From the NCBI GenBank assembly GCA_963580285.1, contig OY757023.1, forward strand, positions 90,173,108-90,237,107: DNA of 64,000 nt, written 5' to 3'. Positions 62,440 to 64,000 of this stretch are shown here, in pieces. The position numbers and the translations under genes were made by a program. The notes below the pieces were generated by a model. It searched no databases. It had not been told where the DNA came from and saw only the letters and a list, made by a program, of their open reading frames with translations. The first letter of the stretch is position 1, and each line of letters begins with the position of its first letter. This stretch comes from Lucinisca nassula. Taxonomy: Eukaryota > Mollusca > Bivalvia > Lucinida > Lucinidae.

Positions 62440-62615
62440 CTTAAAATCCTAATAGTTAGGACACCTTGAGGCTGTAATCCCCCTAAAATTTTAACAAATT
62501 TGTTTCACGACCCTGCAAAGAGTCCAAAAGGGGCAAACAGAATGGCAAAAAGTGTAGATCCTGATCATTATGTGGCATCTTATCTTGGTCTGCGCTGTTT
62601 GCATATGTCCCTTTT
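62440..62615. mobile_element. MITE family C, decayed (reverse)
   Basis: TTAGGACACCTTGAGGC, CCCCTAAAATTTTAACAAAT, CAAAGAGTCCAAAAGGGGC and a mutated palindrome (AAAAAGTGTAGATCCTG ... GGTCTGCGCTGTTTGC). Confidence 0.5.
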
Positions 62616-62757
62616 ACAGGTTGACAGGTCACATTGAGTAATTAGTGGGATGTCATTGTATTCTATACATTTTGTTTGGTTATAACATGGTTGTTTAACT
62701 GACATGGTTTCTGCTTTGAAGCCCAACAAAAGTGTTAGAAAGAGGGTTTGGTGTATA

Positions 62758-62950
62758 TACAGTAAAAATCCTATATTATGACCACCTTTGGGACTGTTCA
62801 AAAGTGGTCTTTAAGACCACTTTTGAACAGTCCCAAAGGTGGTCTCTGACCAGAGGACACTGTATGCAGAAAACACAAAGAAAGAATAACTTCAGTCTCC
62901 TAAATAACCTTTTTAAAGTAGAATTATCTTAATTTTTGGTGGTCATAATC
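62758..62950. mobile_element. Foldback MITE family G, best copy
   Basis: ACAGTAAAAATCC start; perfect palindrome 62781-62843 (31-bp arms, 1-bp centre): ACCACCTTTGGGACTG ... CAGTCCCAAAGGTGGT. It continues to ATTTTTGGTGGTCATAATC, where the right end is cut by the tyrosine-recombinase element. Confidence 0.75.
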
Positions 62951-63261
62951 CCCAAACTAAACGAGACTTACCTTGGTTAAGTTGATGTTTGGTTAGGATT
63001 CTTTGTAGTCATACATACACTGACGTGATCAGATGAGATGCGCGCTACTGACTGTCGTAGTATTCTACCTCAGTATTTCAAAGCATTAGCTTTTCAAAAA
63101 ATCAGACCCACAGTAACAGTGATAAAGAGAATTTTTGATGTCAATCAAAAGCCCAAAGGGTGGGAGAAGGGAGGGCATCTGATCACGTCAGTGTATGTAT
63201 GACTACAAAGAATCCTAACCAAACATCAACTTAACCAAGGTAAGTCTCGTTTAGTTTGGGG
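62950..63261. repeat. Perfect 86-bp inverted repeat with 140-bp spacer
   Basis: 62950-63035 (CCCCAAACTAAACGAGACTT ... GACGTGATCAGATG) and 63176-63261 are exact inverse copies. The right arm contains ACCAAGGTAAGTCTCG, which looks like a splice donor on the + strand. It lies at the 3' side of the tyrosine-recombinase pseudogene and probably forms the element's terminal structure. Confidence 0.9.
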
Positions 63262-63389
63262 ATTCTTTTACGTCATACCACTTCCGTTCTCAGATGAGAT
63301 TTTAAAGCCTGATTTTTTGTAAAGCTTACATATATATAAAAACAACAAACTATGCCATATGTAAACTTACGGATACTTCAGATGGATAA

Positions 63390-64000
63390 TTATTCCAAAA
63401 CAGCACAACTAAATCTCTGACCATTTCCTTTATCTAGTTTCTTATTATAGAACTTGGCAAAAGTCTTCTCAGATGACCAGCCAGCTACCTTCAATATGTC
63501 TTGAAATGGGACCATATTACATTTAGCTTTAGATGTAGCTGCTGATCTAACTCTATGTGGCTTATATTTTGTACAGTCAATTCCTGAATTAAACATTACT
63601 GATCTCAGCCATCTACCAATCGGTCTCTTGTTACACTTTTGTATGGTTTAACATAACTAATGAAGAGATTGGTAGTATCTCCTCTTAGAGACAGTGTTCT
63701 CTTCAAATATTCTTTTAACACAAATAATACACATAGTCTCCTGTCAGGAGGATATGCAAAAACTTCTGCAACCGGATTATTTTTTCCCCGTCTTAGATTG
63801 CTTCAACAACCCACTATATACAAGCACATATGATGCGAAACCCTTAACCATGTTTTTAATGGATAATAAATGTAATGACTGTGTACGACTAGCTAGTGTC
63901 AATGCCAATAGCATAACTAGCTTCAGTGTTAACATTTTTAATGACAGTTCACGTACCGGTGAAAGTTTCCTTAAATAAGACAACACAACAGAAACGTCCC
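63390..64000 (-). pseudogene. Tyrosine recombinase, C-terminal part (DIRS/Ngaro- or Crypton-like), frameshifted and partial
   Basis: On the minus strand, from the window edge: YLRKLSPVRELSLKMLTLK and LLALTLASRTQSLHLL (catalytic Arg). After a break near 63790 comes AYPPDRRLCVLFVLKEYLKR and TTNLFISYVKPYKS, then a second frame change near 63640, and finally KYKPHRVRSAATSKAK (His-x-x-Arg), ILKVAGWSSEKTFAKFYNK (Trp/His position and nucleophile Tyr). The order R..HxxR..W..Y is that of tyrosine recombinases from DIRS-type retroelements. The 5' part lies beyond the window. It would catalyse integration of a circular DNA copy without target duplication; this copy is broken by at least two frame changes. 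Confidence 0.8.

Overview
This window is AT-rich eukaryotic DNA, most likely from a bivalve mollusc. That inference rests on a metazoan C2H2 zinc-finger gene with canonical GT-AG introns and on repeat classes typical of bivalve genomes: hairpin-headed elements with tandem cores, tRNA-derived SINEs and TTAA-flanked foldback MITEs. The species cannot be named from the sequence alone.

The one host gene is on the + strand. Three coding exons (16675-16889, 56900-57122, 59557-60473) join in phase into the last ~450 residues of a protein with six C2H2 fingers. The finger sequences match the rotund/squeeze/LIN-29 (vertebrate ZNF362/ZNF384) family. The upstream exons lie outside the window. Intron 1 is 40.0 kb and intron 2 is 2.4 kb. 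Nearly everything else is transposon, many of them nested, and mobile elements lie within 8-35 bp of three exon-intron boundaries and the stop codon.

1-16.6 kb is upstream intron or flank: MITE families A, B and C that share one palindromic core, two related SINE families (S1, S2), a 5'-truncated LINE, a 2.3-kb TIR element and several Helentron-like non-autonomous elements. 16.9-34.6 kb (start of intron 1) holds more of these plus two mariner elements, one with an intact TA duplication nested in a SINE and one rearranged with an inverted 5' end. 34.9-41.1 kb is one 6.2-kb inverted-repeat-bounded element filled by about 245 copies of a 21-bp minisatellite. 41.3-54 kb is a stack of Helentron-like elements, inside which sits a 2.9-kb Penelope-like retroelement with a complete 692-codon RT + GIY-YIG gene, a 15-bp target duplication, an antisense hammerhead-ribozyme-like core and five tandem GC hairpins. 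56.9-60.5 kb carries zinc-finger exons 2 and 3 around a 24-bp intronic minisatellite. 62.9-64.0 kb is the end of a tyrosine-recombinase element with a perfect 86-bp inverted repeat; it runs off the window.

The most noteworthy signals are: (i) a shared architecture in at least seven hairpin-headed families (5' palindrome whose arm recurs inverted near the 3' end, tandem core, 3' hairpin then CTAG/CTTG before T); (ii) three MITE families with an identical outer palindrome and different but self-complementary inner arms; (iii) MITE ends ending 13-16 nt upstream of two splice acceptors; (iv) the 21-bp minisatellite element; (v) the hammerhead-like motif and hairpin array of the Penelope element. 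Calls rest on reading the sequence and family knowledge; no database search was run. Family letters (A-J, S1-S4, HINE) are local labels.
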